From Paenibacillus sp. DMB5 (GTDB taxonomy: Bacteria; Bacillota; Bacilli; Paenibacillales; Paenibacillaceae): 64,000 nucleotides of DNA. Position 1 is the first letter of the stretch; every line of letters starts with the position of its first letter. The DNA is taken from positions 1-64,000 of the forward strand of contig NZ_LRAC01000092.1 in NCBI RefSeq assembly GCF_001517085.1, given 5' to 3'. Shown piece by piece: positions 26,074 to 34,985 of this stretch. Under the pieces are notes generated by a model. It was not told where the DNA came from. It searched no databases and was given only the letters and a program-made list of their open reading frames with translations. The position numbers and the translations under genes are program-made.

Positions 26074-26400
26074 ATGAACAGCGATATTCAGCAATTTAAG
26101 ACGGAGTTTTTCAAGGCGCTGGCTCATCCGATGCGGATCCGCATCCTGGAACTGCTGAGTGATGGCGAGAAAAATGTGAATGAGCTGCAGGCGATTCTCG
26201 GATCGGAAGGCTCTGCAGTCTCCCAGCAGCTGGCTGTCCTGCGCGCCAAAAATGTGGTTGCCAGCGTCAAGGAGGGCACCACCGTAATCTACTCTCTCCG
26301 CGATCCCCTGATCAAGGATCTGCTGGCAGTAGCCAGGCAGATATTCGATAATCACCTCGTAAATGCAATTTCCATCCTTGAGGGCATCCGCAGTGAATAG
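26074..26400 (+). CDS. ArsR-family transcriptional regulator
   Basis: A 108-aa winged-helix repressor. The helix-turn-helix runs from ALAHPMRIRILELL through VNELQAILGSEGSAVSQQLAVLRAKN (residues about 16-68), with the wing in VASVKEGTTVIYSL. It has no cysteine, so the classical arsenic- or cadmium-type ligand sets are absent. AAGGAG lies 12 bases before ATG 26074. The 15-base inverted repeat CTAAG-ATAAG-CTTAG at 26026-26040 is a candidate operator. The adjacent SulP transporter, 105 bases away, is the likely target; this ArsR-SulP pairing is common in Bacillota. Confidence 0.88.
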   Translation: MNSDIQQFKTEFFKALAHPMRIRILELLSDGEKNVNELQAILGSEGSAVSQQLAVLRAKNVVASVKEGTTVIYSLRDPLIKDLLAVARQIFDNHLVNAISILEGIRSE

Positions 26401-26427
26401 AATCCGCCCCTGAGCGGGCGGATTTCC
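26401..26427 (+). terminator. Hairpin terminator or attenuator between arsR and SulP genes
   Basis: AATCCGCCC pairs perfectly with GGGCGGATT around CTGAGC. The T run is short, so termination may be partial. Confidence 0.6.
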
Positions 26428-26429
26428 CG

Positions 26430-26458
26430 TTGACAAGAACGGCGGGCAGGAGTAATGT
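26430..26458 (+). promoter_or_regulatory. Candidate SigA promoter for the SulP gene
   Basis: TTGACA (26430-26435), 17 bases, then TAATGT (26453-26458). Downstream, ATATTCAAA is repeated at about 26465 and 26482 and may bind the ArsR protein. Confidence 0.5.
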
Positions 26459-26504
26459 TGCTCATATATTCAAATAATCAGATATTCAAAGAAAAGAAGG
26501 TTAG

Positions 26505-28283
26505 ATGATGACAGGGTGGGGCCGTTTTCAAGGCTATAACATTGCTTCGCTGCGCAGGGATATCATTTCAGGGACGATTGTCGGCGTTATTGCCATCCCG
26601 CTGGGGATGGCATTTGCTATTGCTTCCGGTGTCAAGCCAGAGTACGGGATTTATACAACAATTGTGGCGGGAATCCTGATTTCCCTGTTCGGCGGCTCGA
26701 AATTCCAGATCGGCGGTCCAACCGGCGCATTTATTCCAATTCTGTTCGCCATTGCGATGGAGTACGGATATGAGAATCTGCTGATCGCCGGGATGATGGC
26801 CGGGGTGATTCTGGTGCTGATGGGCCTCTTCAGGCTCGGGGTGCTGATCAAATTTATTCCGAGGCCGGTCACCATCGGGTTTACCGCAGGGATTGCCGTT
26901 ATTATTTTTACCGGGCAGATCGGGAATTTCCTCGGGCTTCAGGGGGTTAAGCGCCATGAGGCCTTCATCGACAATATGAAGGAGCTGGGCCTGCATATCT
27001 CCACAGTCAATCTGTACAGTGTGCTGACGGCTGTGATCTGTCTTGCAGTTGTTATACTCGGCCTGCAGTTTGCCCCTAAGGTACCGGGTTCACTGATCGG
27101 GCTGCTGTGCGCTACACTGGTTGCGGCGCTGTTCTTTAGCGGCAAGGTTACAACCATCGGCTCTGCCTACGGCGATATTCCGAATACGCTGCCGAGCTTT
27201 CACTTTCCGGTAATCACCTGGGAGCGGATCAGGCTGCTGCTCCGTCCGGCGTTTGTCATCGCCATGCTGGGAGCAATTGAATCACTCCTGTCCGCGGTAG
27301 TGGCCGACGGAATGTCCGGCAGCCGGCATAACAGCAACCGTGAGCTGGTCGGCCAGGGCATTGCCAATATTGCCGCTCCGCTGTTCGGCGGAATTCCGGC
27401 TACGGGAGCGATTGCCAGAACGGCGACGAATATCCGCAGCGGGGCTACTTCTCCGCTGTCGGGCGTCATTCACGGTGTCGTGGTGTTCCTGATCCTGCTG
27501 CTCTTTGCACCGTATGCCTCCAGTATTCCGCTTGCAGCGATGGCACCCATCCTGATGGTCGTCGCCTGGAATATGAGTGAGCGCAAGCAGTTCCTGCAGT
27601 TGCTGAAGCTGAAGACGGGGGATTCCCTGGTCATGTTCATTACCTTTCTCCTGACCATATTTGCCGATCTGACAGTAGCTGTGGAGGCAGGGCTGGTCCT
27701 TGCCGTCATCCTGTTCGTGAAACGGATGGGCGAGACCCACCTGGTCGCCAAAGTGCTGCCTGATCCGGAGTCGGTGAAGGTAGCTGCGCATATGGTAACG
27801 GACAGCCATGACTGTCCGCAGATCGGAATCTATAACGTGGAGGGTCCGCTGTTCTTCGGCGCCGCCTACCGGTTTGGCGATACGATGCCGGAGCCGGGCC
27901 CCGGCAAGCCCAAGCTGATTATTCTGCGCATGGGCAAGGTGCCGTTCATGGATACGACGGGCGAGGCCAATCTGGCTGAGCTGGTGAAGCAATTGCAGGC
28001 TGACGGCGGGAAGCTGCTGATTTCCGGCATTGAGCCGCAGCCGCTGGAGCTGCTGAAACGTACCGGCCTGTACGACAAAATCGGAGTACAGCAGTTCTTC
28101 GGGCATACCGGGGATGCGATAAATGCCGCACTGGCCATGATTCAGACAGACCGCTGCGCAGGCTGCCGGCATGCCGCGTTCCGGGAGTGTGCGGCGCTGG
28201 CCGGTGTTCAGGAAGCGCCGGGCAGAACAGGCTTCAAGAGTCATAAGCCTGCTATCGCCGGCAAGCTCAGCAGCGGCATCTGA
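26505..28283 (+). CDS. SulP-family anion transporter with STAS domain
   Basis: A 592-aa SLC26/SulP transporter: 10-14 membrane helices over residues about 10-400, starting with the GIVAGVIAIPLGMAFAIASG-like helix, followed by a cytoplasmic STAS domain (residues about 425-540) with LRMGKVPFMDTTGEANL. The substrate may be sulfate, bicarbonate or a carboxylate. After the STAS domain it has a 40-residue tail with a cysteine cluster (DRCAGCRHAAFRECAALAG), unusual for the family. ATG 26505 and 26508 are both possible; AAGAAGG lies just upstream. Probably controlled by the adjacent ArsR protein. Confidence 0.92.
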   Translation: MMTGWGRFQGYNIASLRRDIISGTIVGVIAIPLGMAFAIASGVKPEYGIYTTIVAGILISLFGGSKFQIGGPTGAFIPILFAIAMEYGYENLLIAGMMAGVILVLMGLFRLGVLIKFIPRPVTIGFTAGIAVIIFTGQIGNFLGLQGVKRHEAFIDNMKELGLHISTVNLYSVLTAVICLAVVILGLQFAPKVPGSLIGLLCATLVAALFFSGKVTTIGSAYGDIPNTLPSFHFPVITWERIRLLLRPAFVIAMLGAIESLLSAVVADGMSGSRHNSNRELVGQGIANIAAPLFGGIPATGAIARTATNIRSGATSPLSGVIHGVVVFLILLLFAPYASSIPLAAMAPILMVVAWNMSERKQFLQLLKLKTGDSLVMFITFLLTIFADLTVAVEAGLVLAVILFVKRMGETHLVAKVLPDPESVKVAAHMVTDSHDCPQIGIYNVEGPLFFGAAYRFGDTMPEPGPGKPKLIILRMGKVPFMDTTGEANLAELVKQLQADGGKLLISGIEPQPLELLKRTGLYDKIGVQQFFGHTGDAINAALAMIQTDRCAGCRHAAFRECAALAGVQEAPGRTGFKSHKPAIAGKLSSGI

Positions 28284-28315
28284 CCGCCCGGCTTCCGTCA
28301 CAGCAAATAAAATAT

Positions 28316-28358
28316 ATAACAGCCCGGGTGCATCCAGACGCCCGGGCTGTTATATTTA
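28316..28358 (+). terminator. Terminator after the SulP gene
   Basis: AACAGCCCGGG pairs exactly with CCCGGGCTGTT; the following sequence is T- and A-rich. Confidence 0.82.
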
Positions 28359-28400
28359 TTATGGTTGTTCCATTCTAACGGATAAGGAGAATATTCCCTG

Positions 28401-29102
28401 ATGAAGGAACTGAATTATACGAAAGTGTTTGTGCTGTTAGCCGGCCTGTCCCTGGCAACTTTAGGGGTGTACCGGGTAGTTTCGCTGCGGACCGATACAT
28501 ACTTTGATTTTTTACTGTGGAACCTCTTTCTGGCCTGGATCCCTTTTTTGTTCTCAAGCGCCGCATATGTACTGGATAAACAGAGATTCAGCAGCATGCT
28601 GCTGCTGCCGCTGGGGATCGCCTGGCTGCTGTTTTTTCCGAACGCGCCGTATCTGATGACAGACCTGCTGCATCTGACCGCACGCAAAAGCATCTATATC
28701 GTCAGCGGAGAAGTACAGAGCCGGTTCTGGTATGATCTGGTCACCCTGCTGCTGTTCACCTGGAGCGGCTGGCTGACGGGCTTCTTCTCGCTGTACCAGT
28801 TTCAGAGTGTCATTTCCCGCAAAAGCAATCTGTTCTTCTCCTGGATTTTTGTACTTGCCGCATGTGCGCTTGGCGGCTACGGGGTGCTTCTCGGCCGGGT
28901 CTACCGGCTGAACAGCTGGGATGTGCTAACAGACCGGCACCAGCTGATTCAGCTGGTTAATGACAGCTTAAACCGGCAGTCGCTGTTCTTCAGCCTGTTC
29001 GTTGCGGTTGTACTGCTTGTGATCTATGCCACGCTGTACTTTTTGCTGAACGGGCTGGTCAGCAGCGGTGGGAGAGGCTACTCCAGAGGAGGCAGGAAAT
29101 AA
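28401..29102 (+). CDS. DUF1361 membrane protein
   Basis: A 233-aa integral membrane protein with about seven helices. The motif GIAWLLFFPNAPYLMTDLLHL and the later GGYGVLLGRVYRLNSWDVL are diagnostic of DUF1361, a family of unknown function. AAGGAG lies 12 bases before ATG 28401. It overlaps the convergent alkyltransferase-like gene by 25 bases at the 3' end. No function can be assigned. Confidence 0.88.
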   Translation: MKELNYTKVFVLLAGLSLATLGVYRVVSLRTDTYFDFLLWNLFLAWIPFLFSSAAYVLDKQRFSSMLLLPLGIAWLLFFPNAPYLMTDLLHLTARKSIYIVSGEVQSRFWYDLVTLLLFTWSGWLTGFFSLYQFQSVISRKSNLFFSWIFVLAACALGGYGVLLGRVYRLNSWDVLTDRHQLIQLVNDSLNRQSLFFSLFVAVVLLVIYATLYFLLNGLVSSGGRGYSRGGRK

Positions 29103-29419
29103 TCCTCCGGGTCAGCTTCCGGTACGTACAGGTACAGCTCCAGATTGATGGCCCCGTCCGGCTCAAACTCTACGCCCTCGCCAGACAGGTAGAGCCTCTG
29201 GACCGATCCGGATTCATCATCCAGGGCAATCCTGCCCTTGGCGTTAATGACCCTGTGCCACGGCAGCTTATACTTCCGGCTCATGGAATGCAGAATCCGC
29301 ACGACCTGTCTGGCGGCCCTGGGGCTTCCGGCAGCCTTGGCCACGCCTCCGTAGGTCATAACCTTTCCCTCGGGGATGGCTTGGATGACGGCGATAACGT
29401 TTGCAGTAAATGGTGTCAT
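29078..29419 (-). CDS. Alkyltransferase-like (ATL) DNA-binding protein
   Basis: A 113-aa protein with the fold of the C-terminal domain of O6-methylguanine-DNA methyltransferase. The active-site motif PCHRV is replaced by PWHRVINAKGRI, with tryptophan in place of the reactive cysteine, which is the known mark of ATL proteins. These bind O6-alkylguanine, flip it and recruit nucleotide excision repair rather than removing the alkyl group. The DNA-binding GKVMTYGGVAKAAGSPRAARQV helix is intact. AAGGAG precedes ATG 29419. It overlaps the DUF1361 gene tail-to-tail. Confidence 0.9.
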   Translation of the reverse strand: MTPFTANVIAVIQAIPEGKVMTYGGVAKAAGSPRAARQVVRILHSMSRKYKLPWHRVINAKGRIALDDESGSVQRLYLSGEGVEFEPDGAINLELYLYVPEADPEDYFLPPLE

Positions 29420-29496
29420 AGGTTCTCCTTAAGCTTGGATAGGCTTTGTTCACAGAATGAGATCTAAACCAGATTATAACAGAGGATGTGCGTGCT

Positions 29497-30009
29497 TTGG
29501 GAACACTTATCCCCGGTAAAAAAGGAATGGGGCTGTCACCGGGCCATCCGAAAGGGCTTGGCGGCTGGCTGGTGCTGATCCAGATCGGTCTTTATATTAC
29601 GTTTATCAGATCGTTTGTACTGGTCTACGATTTCTTTACTAACACCCTCGGAAGCGAGGGCTGGTATGCCCTGACTTCCCCTGCTTCGGCGGATTATCAT
29701 GCATCATGGAAGCTGGTGCTGGTTTTTGAGGTGAGCGCCAATATTATTCTGCTGTTAGCTTCTGTTTATCTGCTCACTCTGCTGTACAGCAAACGGGCGG
29801 TTTTTCCGCGCTGGCTGATTTTTTACTATATCATCGGCCTGCTGCTGCAGCTCGTCATCATGGTACTGATTGCGGGTATCCCGCAGTCGTCGGAGCTGGC
29901 TGCAAGCGGCAATCTGCTGCAGAACATTGCACGGGGTCTGGTAAACGGCCTTATCTGGACTGCCTACGTTTTGCGTTCTAAGAGAGTGCGGAATACTTTT
30001 GTTAACTGA
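29497..30009 (+). CDS. DUF2569 membrane protein
   Basis: A protein of about 170 aa with four membrane helices. It begins with a short basic segment, then GLGGWLVLIQIGLYITFI, the conserved GGWL opening of DUF2569, and ends with LVNGLIWTAYVLRSKRVRNTF. TTG 29497 is preferred because AGAGGA lies about 10 bases before it; GTG 29488 in frame abuts the site. It is divergent from the ATL gene and followed by a terminator. Function unknown. Confidence 0.78.
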   Translation: MGTLIPGKKGMGLSPGHPKGLGGWLVLIQIGLYITFIRSFVLVYDFFTNTLGSEGWYALTSPASADYHASWKLVLVFEVSANIILLLASVYLLTLLYSKRAVFPRWLIFYYIIGLLLQLVIMVLIAGIPQSSELAASGNLLQNIARGLVNGLIWTAYVLRSKRVRNTFVN

Positions 30010-30030
30010 ATCCATATGAAAGCCAGTATA

Positions 30031-30052
30031 AAGCCGCACTTGCGGCTTTTTT
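30031..30052 (+). terminator. Terminator after the DUF2569 gene
   Basis: AAGCCGC pairs with GCGGCTT around ACTT and runs into TTTTTT. Confidence 0.85.
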
Positions 30053-30135
30053 GCTGTTCCGACAAACGGATATACGAATAGGACTGCAGAAGGCGGGGGA
30101 TAATCAGATTAAAAGAATAGACAGGAGTGACGGCT

Positions 30136-31686
30136 GTGACGAATGCGGGAATTACGGATAACAGCAAACATTCAACCCCGGAGATCGATTCCTCCCAGCC
30201 CCTAAGCTGTTCTATGGATGATACGCTGGCGCTGTTCCGGCGGATCTTTAATAATGACGGCACGCTGAGAATACGGGTGATCCAAAATGACTATGACAGG
30301 AACATCCGCTGTGCAGTGGTCTATGTTGACGGAATGATCGACCGTGAGCTGATTCAAAGCGGTGTAATGAGGCCGCTAATGGCCTATGAATTTACGGATG
30401 GGGACAGGGAGCATCCGGCCAGACTGATGGAAGTGATCCGTAGCCGGGTGATTTCGATCAGCGATTTGACCGTGTCGGAGCAGCTGGACGAGCTGATTGG
30501 TGCTGTGGTCAGCGGTAAAACCGTCTTTTTGCTGGACGGTTATGCCGGTTCACTGAATATCAATGCCCAAAGCTGGGAGACCCGGGCTATAGAAGAGCCT
30601 ATGACCGAGAAGGCAGTGCGCGGGCCGCGGGACGGCTTTAATGAGTCGCTGCTGACCAACCTGACCCTGATCCGCCGCCGGGTGCAGAACTCTGACCTCA
30701 AGTTTGTTTTTACCGACATTGGCACCCGAACAAAGACCCAGACTTGTATCTGCTATATGGAAAGCCTCGCCTCGCCGGATATCCTGAAGGAGCTGCAGGG
30801 CCGGCTGGCCCGTGTGGAGATCGACCATCTGCTGGATACAGGGTACCTGGCCGAACTAATCCGCGATGAGCCGTATTCCCCCTTTGAAATGATCGGAAGC
30901 ACAGAGCGCCCGGATTCCGTTGTCGGCAAAATTATGGAGGGACGCATTGCCGTTCTGATCGACGGAAGCCCGTTCGCCCTGACGCTGCCGTATGTTTTTG
31001 TGGAAAACTTCCAGGCCAGCGAGGATTACTATATCAGTTATTTTTTCGCCACGTTTAACCGGCTGCTCAGAGTTCTGGGCGCATTTCTGTCAATCAGTAT
31101 TCCAGCCGTTTATCTGGCAATGGTTACTTATAGCCAGGAGATGGTACCGACCCTCCTGCTGCTGAGCATTGCGGCCGCACGTTTGTCTGTGCCGTTTCCC
31201 ACTGTAGTTGAAGCGGTGCTCATGCTGACGATCTTCGAAATTCTCCGTGAGGCAGGAGCGAGAATTCCCAATTCCATCGGGCAGGCGGTCAGCATCGTAG
31301 GCGCACTGGTACTGGGCCAGGCTGCGGTGGATGCGCGCATCGTCAGCGCACCGATGGTTATTGTCGTAGGACTGACAGGAATCACTACCCTGCTCAATCC
31401 CCGGCTTACCGGACCTTTAATTATTGTGAGGATGATTCTGCTGATAAGCGCGTTTTTGTTCGGCATCTTCGGCTACTTTTTCGGGCTGCTCGGGCTGGTT
31501 ATTCATCTGATGAGCCTGCGTTCCTTCGGTGTTCCCTATATGCTCGGGGTGGGCTCGATCCGGCCGCAGGATATCAAGGACACGGCAGTCCGGGCCCCCT
31601 GGTGGGACATGTACCTGCGTCCGGCAGTGATCGGAGCGCGCAACATGAAGCGGAAGGCTCCGCAGCGGAAGCGGGGGAGAAGATGA
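30136..31686 (+). CDS. Spore germination receptor subunit A (GerA/GerKA family)
   Basis: The A subunit of a nutrient germinant receptor in the spore inner membrane. The product of about 516 aa has a large hydrophilic N-terminal half containing SDLTVSEQLDELIGAVVSGKTVFLLDG and FTDIGTRTKTQTCICYM, then four or five membrane helices, including VAMVTYSQEMVPTLLLLSIA-like and NSIGQAVSIVGALVLGQAAV segments. GTG 30136 lies 8 bases after AGGAG; GTG 30127 is too close to it. It is first in an operon with C, a small gene and B. The germinant cannot be inferred. Expression is expected in the forespore under SigG, but I see no certain promoter. Confidence 0.93.
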   Translation: MTNAGITDNSKHSTPEIDSSQPLSCSMDDTLALFRRIFNNDGTLRIRVIQNDYDRNIRCAVVYVDGMIDRELIQSGVMRPLMAYEFTDGDREHPARLMEVIRSRVISISDLTVSEQLDELIGAVVSGKTVFLLDGYAGSLNINAQSWETRAIEEPMTEKAVRGPRDGFNESLLTNLTLIRRRVQNSDLKFVFTDIGTRTKTQTCICYMESLASPDILKELQGRLARVEIDHLLDTGYLAELIRDEPYSPFEMIGSTERPDSVVGKIMEGRIAVLIDGSPFALTLPYVFVENFQASEDYYISYFFATFNRLLRVLGAFLSISIPAVYLAMVTYSQEMVPTLLLLSIAAARLSVPFPTVVEAVLMLTIFEILREAGARIPNSIGQAVSIVGALVLGQAAVDARIVSAPMVIVVGLTGITTLLNPRLTGPLIIVRMILLISAFLFGIFGYFFGLLGLVIHLMSLRSFGVPYMLGVGSIRPQDIKDTAVRAPWWDMYLRPAVIGARNMKRKAPQRKRGRR

Positions 31687-32840
31687 GCAGAACCGCCTCC
31701 AGTGCAACGGCTGTCCTGCTTGCCGCTGTGATAATCTTCAGCCTGACCGGCTGCTGGAACTATACGGAGATCGATGATATGTCCATTGTGGCCGGAGTAG
31801 CCCTTGATAAAAATAAACCGGATAACAACATCCAATTGACCGTAGAAATGGTCGATACTCAGGGCGGGCTGCAGGACAATCAGACGGGCTTCAAAATGAT
31901 GAGCCTGACCGGCGATACCATTTTTAATATTGCCCGCAATATGATTTCGCTGACCGGGCGGAAGCTGTTCTGGAGCCATGCCAAGGTCATTATTATCAGC
32001 GAGGAGCTGGCCCGGGAGGGGCTGGTAAAGGTGATTGACTGGTACAGCAGGGATACGGAGACCCGTGCGGATGTGTTCATCTTTGTTTCAGGCGAGAAGA
32101 ATGCGCGTGAGGTACTGAATCTGAACAGTTCCAAGAAAACGATTATGTCCTTTGAGCTGGCCCAGATGATGAAGGATGAGCTGTTTACGGGGACCGCGCC
32201 GGTTGTAGAAATCTGGGATTTTATCGACAAGCTGGAGACTCCGGGGAAAAATGCGATCGCACCGCTGATCAGCATCAGCGAGCTGAACGGGCAGAAGAAC
32301 GAGCGTGTCAACGGGACTGCGGTGTTTGTAGAGGACCGGATGGTCGGCAAGCTGGACGGAAAAGAAACCCAGTATGCTCTTTTCGCCAAAAATGATGTTA
32401 AAGGGGGTGTGCTGACCGTAGACAATGAGCGCGGCAAGCCCACCTATTCACTGGAAATTTTATCAAACCGGACAAAAGTGAAGCCTGCATGGGTTGACGG
32501 CAAGCTGCAGATTCAGGTGCATACGCTCACCCATACCGGGCTTGACGAGGTGATGAGCACGGTCAGTCTGACCGGGAATGAGAGCCTTGAGGCCATAGAA
32601 AAACGGGCAGGCGCACAGCTGCAGGAACAAATTCTCTCCGTGATCCGTAAACTGCAGCGGGAATATCAGGCGGATATTTTCGGTTTCGGCAAGGTGGTGC
32701 ATAATGAAATGCCGCAGAGCTGGAGCAAGCTGGAGGAGCGGTGGCCGGAGGAATTCAAGGATCTGGATGTCAAGGTTACTTCTAAGGTCATTATTCAAAG
32801 TACGGCGAAGTCATCGAGAACGATCAAGTTAGGAGATTAA
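31683..32840 (+). CDS. Spore germination receptor subunit C, lipoprotein (GerKC family)
   Basis: A 385-aa Ger(x)C lipoprotein. The signal peptide ends in LTGC, with lipidated Cys24, followed by the family WNYTEIDDMSIVAGVALD. Later landmarks are FWSHAKVIIISEELAREGL and the C-terminal helical GFGKVVHNEMPQSWSKLEERWPEEF. ATG 31683 overlaps the stop of the A gene (ATGA), so translation is coupled; the open frame extends upstream inside the A gene without a ribosome binding site. Subunit order A-C-B is one of the two usual arrangements. Confidence 0.93.
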   Translation: MSRTASSATAVLLAAVIIFSLTGCWNYTEIDDMSIVAGVALDKNKPDNNIQLTVEMVDTQGGLQDNQTGFKMMSLTGDTIFNIARNMISLTGRKLFWSHAKVIIISEELAREGLVKVIDWYSRDTETRADVFIFVSGEKNAREVLNLNSSKKTIMSFELAQMMKDELFTGTAPVVEIWDFIDKLETPGKNAIAPLISISELNGQKNERVNGTAVFVEDRMVGKLDGKETQYALFAKNDVKGGVLTVDNERGKPTYSLEILSNRTKVKPAWVDGKLQIQVHTLTHTGLDEVMSTVSLTGNESLEAIEKRAGAQLQEQILSVIRKLQREYQADIFGFGKVVHNEMPQSWSKLEERWPEEFKDLDVKVTSKVIIQSTAKSSRTIKLGD

Positions 32841-32844
32841 GAAC

Positions 32845-33048
32845 GTGCCCGTCTATATTGTGCTGATTTATGCGTTTATCGTATGGCTGGATCCCTACGG
32901 CCTGCTGAAGCAGGAAAAAAAACAGGATTTCTATATATGCTCGGCGCTATGCCTGGTTTCCTTCGTTCTGGCCTTCAGTCTGGCGATGCATTGGGAGATT
33001 CCCAGTCCGTCCCCGCTGATTATCAATTTCATTAAACAGTTCTATTAA
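32845..33048 (+). CDS. Small two-helix membrane protein in the germination operon
   Basis: A 67-aa protein with two hydrophobic helices (VYIVLIYAFIVWLD and YICSALCLVSFVLAFSLAM) separated by a charged loop PYGLLKQEKKQDF. GTG 32845 follows AGGAG by 9 bases. It starts four bases after the C gene and ends just before the B gene. Small membrane 'D' subunits that modulate germinant receptors are known in Bacillus; a similar role here is only an inference. Confidence 0.7.
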   Translation: MPVYIVLIYAFIVWLDPYGLLKQEKKQDFYICSALCLVSFVLAFSLAMHWEIPSPSPLIINFIKQFY

Positions 33049-33072
33049 AAGTGCAGGGAGGAGGGGGTGTGC

Positions 33073-34175
33073 ATGGGCAAAGAAATTATACCGGGGGCCA
33101 ATCGGCCAGCATCGTCATTTTGTTCATCATCGGCAGCTCGCTGTTTATGGGTGTTTCAGGCCAATCAGGCAACAGCAGCTGGATTGCACTCATCCTGGCG
33201 GTATTGCTGGCCATCCCTCTGATGCTGATTTATGCACGTCTTCATACGCTTTTTCCGGGAAAGAATCTGTATGATATGCTGATTAGCGTCTTCGGCGGCG
33301 TCATCGGGCGGGTGTTCTCCTGCCTCTACATCTGGTATAGCCTGCACCTTGGCTCACTGGTCCTGCGTAATTTCGGGGAATTCAGCAAAACGGTGGCCCT
33401 GACATCCACTCCGATGCTGGCTCCGATGCTGATTATCGGCCTGCTCTGTATCTGGGTGGTAAACGCAGGGATGGAGGTACTCGGGCGGAGCGCCAAATTT
33501 CTGACCATGTTTACTTTTGCCGTGATTATTGTCGTGCAGCTGCTCTCCATTCCCAAATACGATTATGAGCATTTGCGGCCTCTGTTGGACAGCGGCTGGG
33601 GACCTGTATTTGCGGATGTGGCAGGCTCGTTTACGTTTCCTTTTGCAGAAATTGTCGTATTCCTTGGCGCCTTTAACGTTCTTCCGCGAAAAGGTTCGGC
33701 AGTCCGGGTGATGGTCGGCGGTTTGGTAATTGCAGGTGTTATCATCATTGGCGTCTCCGTGCGGAATCTGCTCGTCCTTGGTCCGGAGATTCTGTCTTCG
33801 CTCTATTTCCCCTCTTTCGTGGCGGTGAGCCGGATTAACGTCGGTGATTTTCTGACCCGGATCGAAGGCTCGGCGGCCATTATTTTTGTAACCTCATTGT
33901 TTGTAAAAGTAAGCCTCTGCCTGTATGTGACCAGCCAGGGCATTGCCAGAGTCTTCAAGCTGGAAAGCTACCGCTCCGTAGTGCTGCAGATGGGGCTGAT
34001 TATGGTTTACATGTCTGGTTTCATCTATAAAGATATTACGCAGATGCAGTATTTTGCCTACCATATTTATAAGCTTTACGCGCTTCCCTTCGAATTGTTC
34101 ATTCCGCTGCTGCTGTGGATTACGGCCGAAATTATGGCGCAGCGTGCAGACACAGGGGAGGAGAGCGCAACATAA
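33073..34175 (+). CDS. Spore germination receptor subunit B (GerKB family), frame broken near the start
   Basis: A ten-helix permease-like protein of the APC/GerB family, about 367 aa when joined, expected to bind the germinant in the inner membrane. ATG 33073 opens MGKEIIPG, the usual family start, but in a different frame from the body (GQSASIVILFIIGSSLFMG). One G missing from the run at 33102-33106 reconciles them (IPGGQSASIV). The open frame continues in the body from 33051, but its own start has no family similarity. FLGAFNVLPRK and TSQGIARVFKLESYR are other landmarks. I take the break as a sequence error. Confidence 0.88.
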
Positions 34176-34321
34176 TAGGAAAGGCAGAAGTCTGACTTCC
34201 CGTCATTACGGCGGGAGGTTTATTTGTTATTTCCAAGCGTTGCCGAAGATCGTTATAATGAGAGACATAGAAAACGCCTTAGCAGGCGGAGTGAGTTTTA
34301 CGTTTAACAAGGAGGAAGCTT

Positions 34322-34948
34322 ATGAGTGTTTCGAGTATCATGATGTCCTCCCATTGGGGCAGAGAGGTCAGACATAAGTATGCGGCCCAGGGCTCCAAGG
34401 CGCTGGCTGTTATTTTTCCGGGCCAGAACTATTCAGCCGAACGCTCCCTGCTGGACTATGCAGGTAAGGTGGCTGCTGAGCACGGCTGTGATCTGCTGAT
34501 TCTGGAATACGGCTATCAGAGCGCCCGGGCGGGATTCAAGCGGGAAGAGCTGGATATTGTCGTAGAGGAATGCAAAGCGGCGCTGGGGGCGGTCGCCGAG
34601 TACGAGCAGCTGCTGTTCATCAGCAAAAGCATGGGGACCGTCATTGCCGGACGGGTGGCGGCGGAGCTGGGTCTGCAGCAGAAGACGGCTCACCTGTACC
34701 TGACTCCCCTCGCCGAAACGGTACCCTGGATCCGCAAAAGCCGGGGGAGTGTTATCTATGGCGGCAGCGACCCGATGTTCAGCGGGCAGCACCCTGCCGA
34801 AATCAGCGGACTGCCGAATATCAGGGTGTACCGGATTGACGATGCCAATCACGCGCTTGAAGTGGGTAGTGTCAATGAATCGCTGGCGGTGCTGCTGGTA
34901 ATTATCAATTTTTATCATGAATTTTTCCGCGATGCGCTTGAAGCTTAA
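34322..34948 (+). CDS. Alpha/beta hydrolase
   Basis: A 208-aa cytoplasmic alpha/beta hydrolase. The nucleophile elbow is FISKSMGTVIAG with the central serine, the acid is in YGGSDPMF and the histidine is in DDANHALEVG. The oxyanion strand AVIFPGQNYSAERS lies near the N-terminus. AAGGAGG lies about 8 bases before ATG 34322. It is followed 37 bases on by an ABM-domain gene and may be co-transcribed. Substrate unknown. Confidence 0.83.
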   Translation: MSVSSIMMSSHWGREVRHKYAAQGSKALAVIFPGQNYSAERSLLDYAGKVAAEHGCDLLILEYGYQSARAGFKREELDIVVEECKAALGAVAEYEQLLFISKSMGTVIAGRVAAELGLQQKTAHLYLTPLAETVPWIRKSRGSVIYGGSDPMFSGQHPAEISGLPNIRVYRIDDANHALEVGSVNESLAVLLVIINFYHEFFRDALEA

Positions 34949-34985
34949 GGTTTGTTTTTAGTAAGGAATAAAAGGAGGAAGTCAG

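Noticed and set aside
29078..29419. Active O6-methylguanine-DNA methyltransferase
   Set aside because: The reactive cysteine is replaced by tryptophan (PWHRV), so alkyl transfer is not expected.
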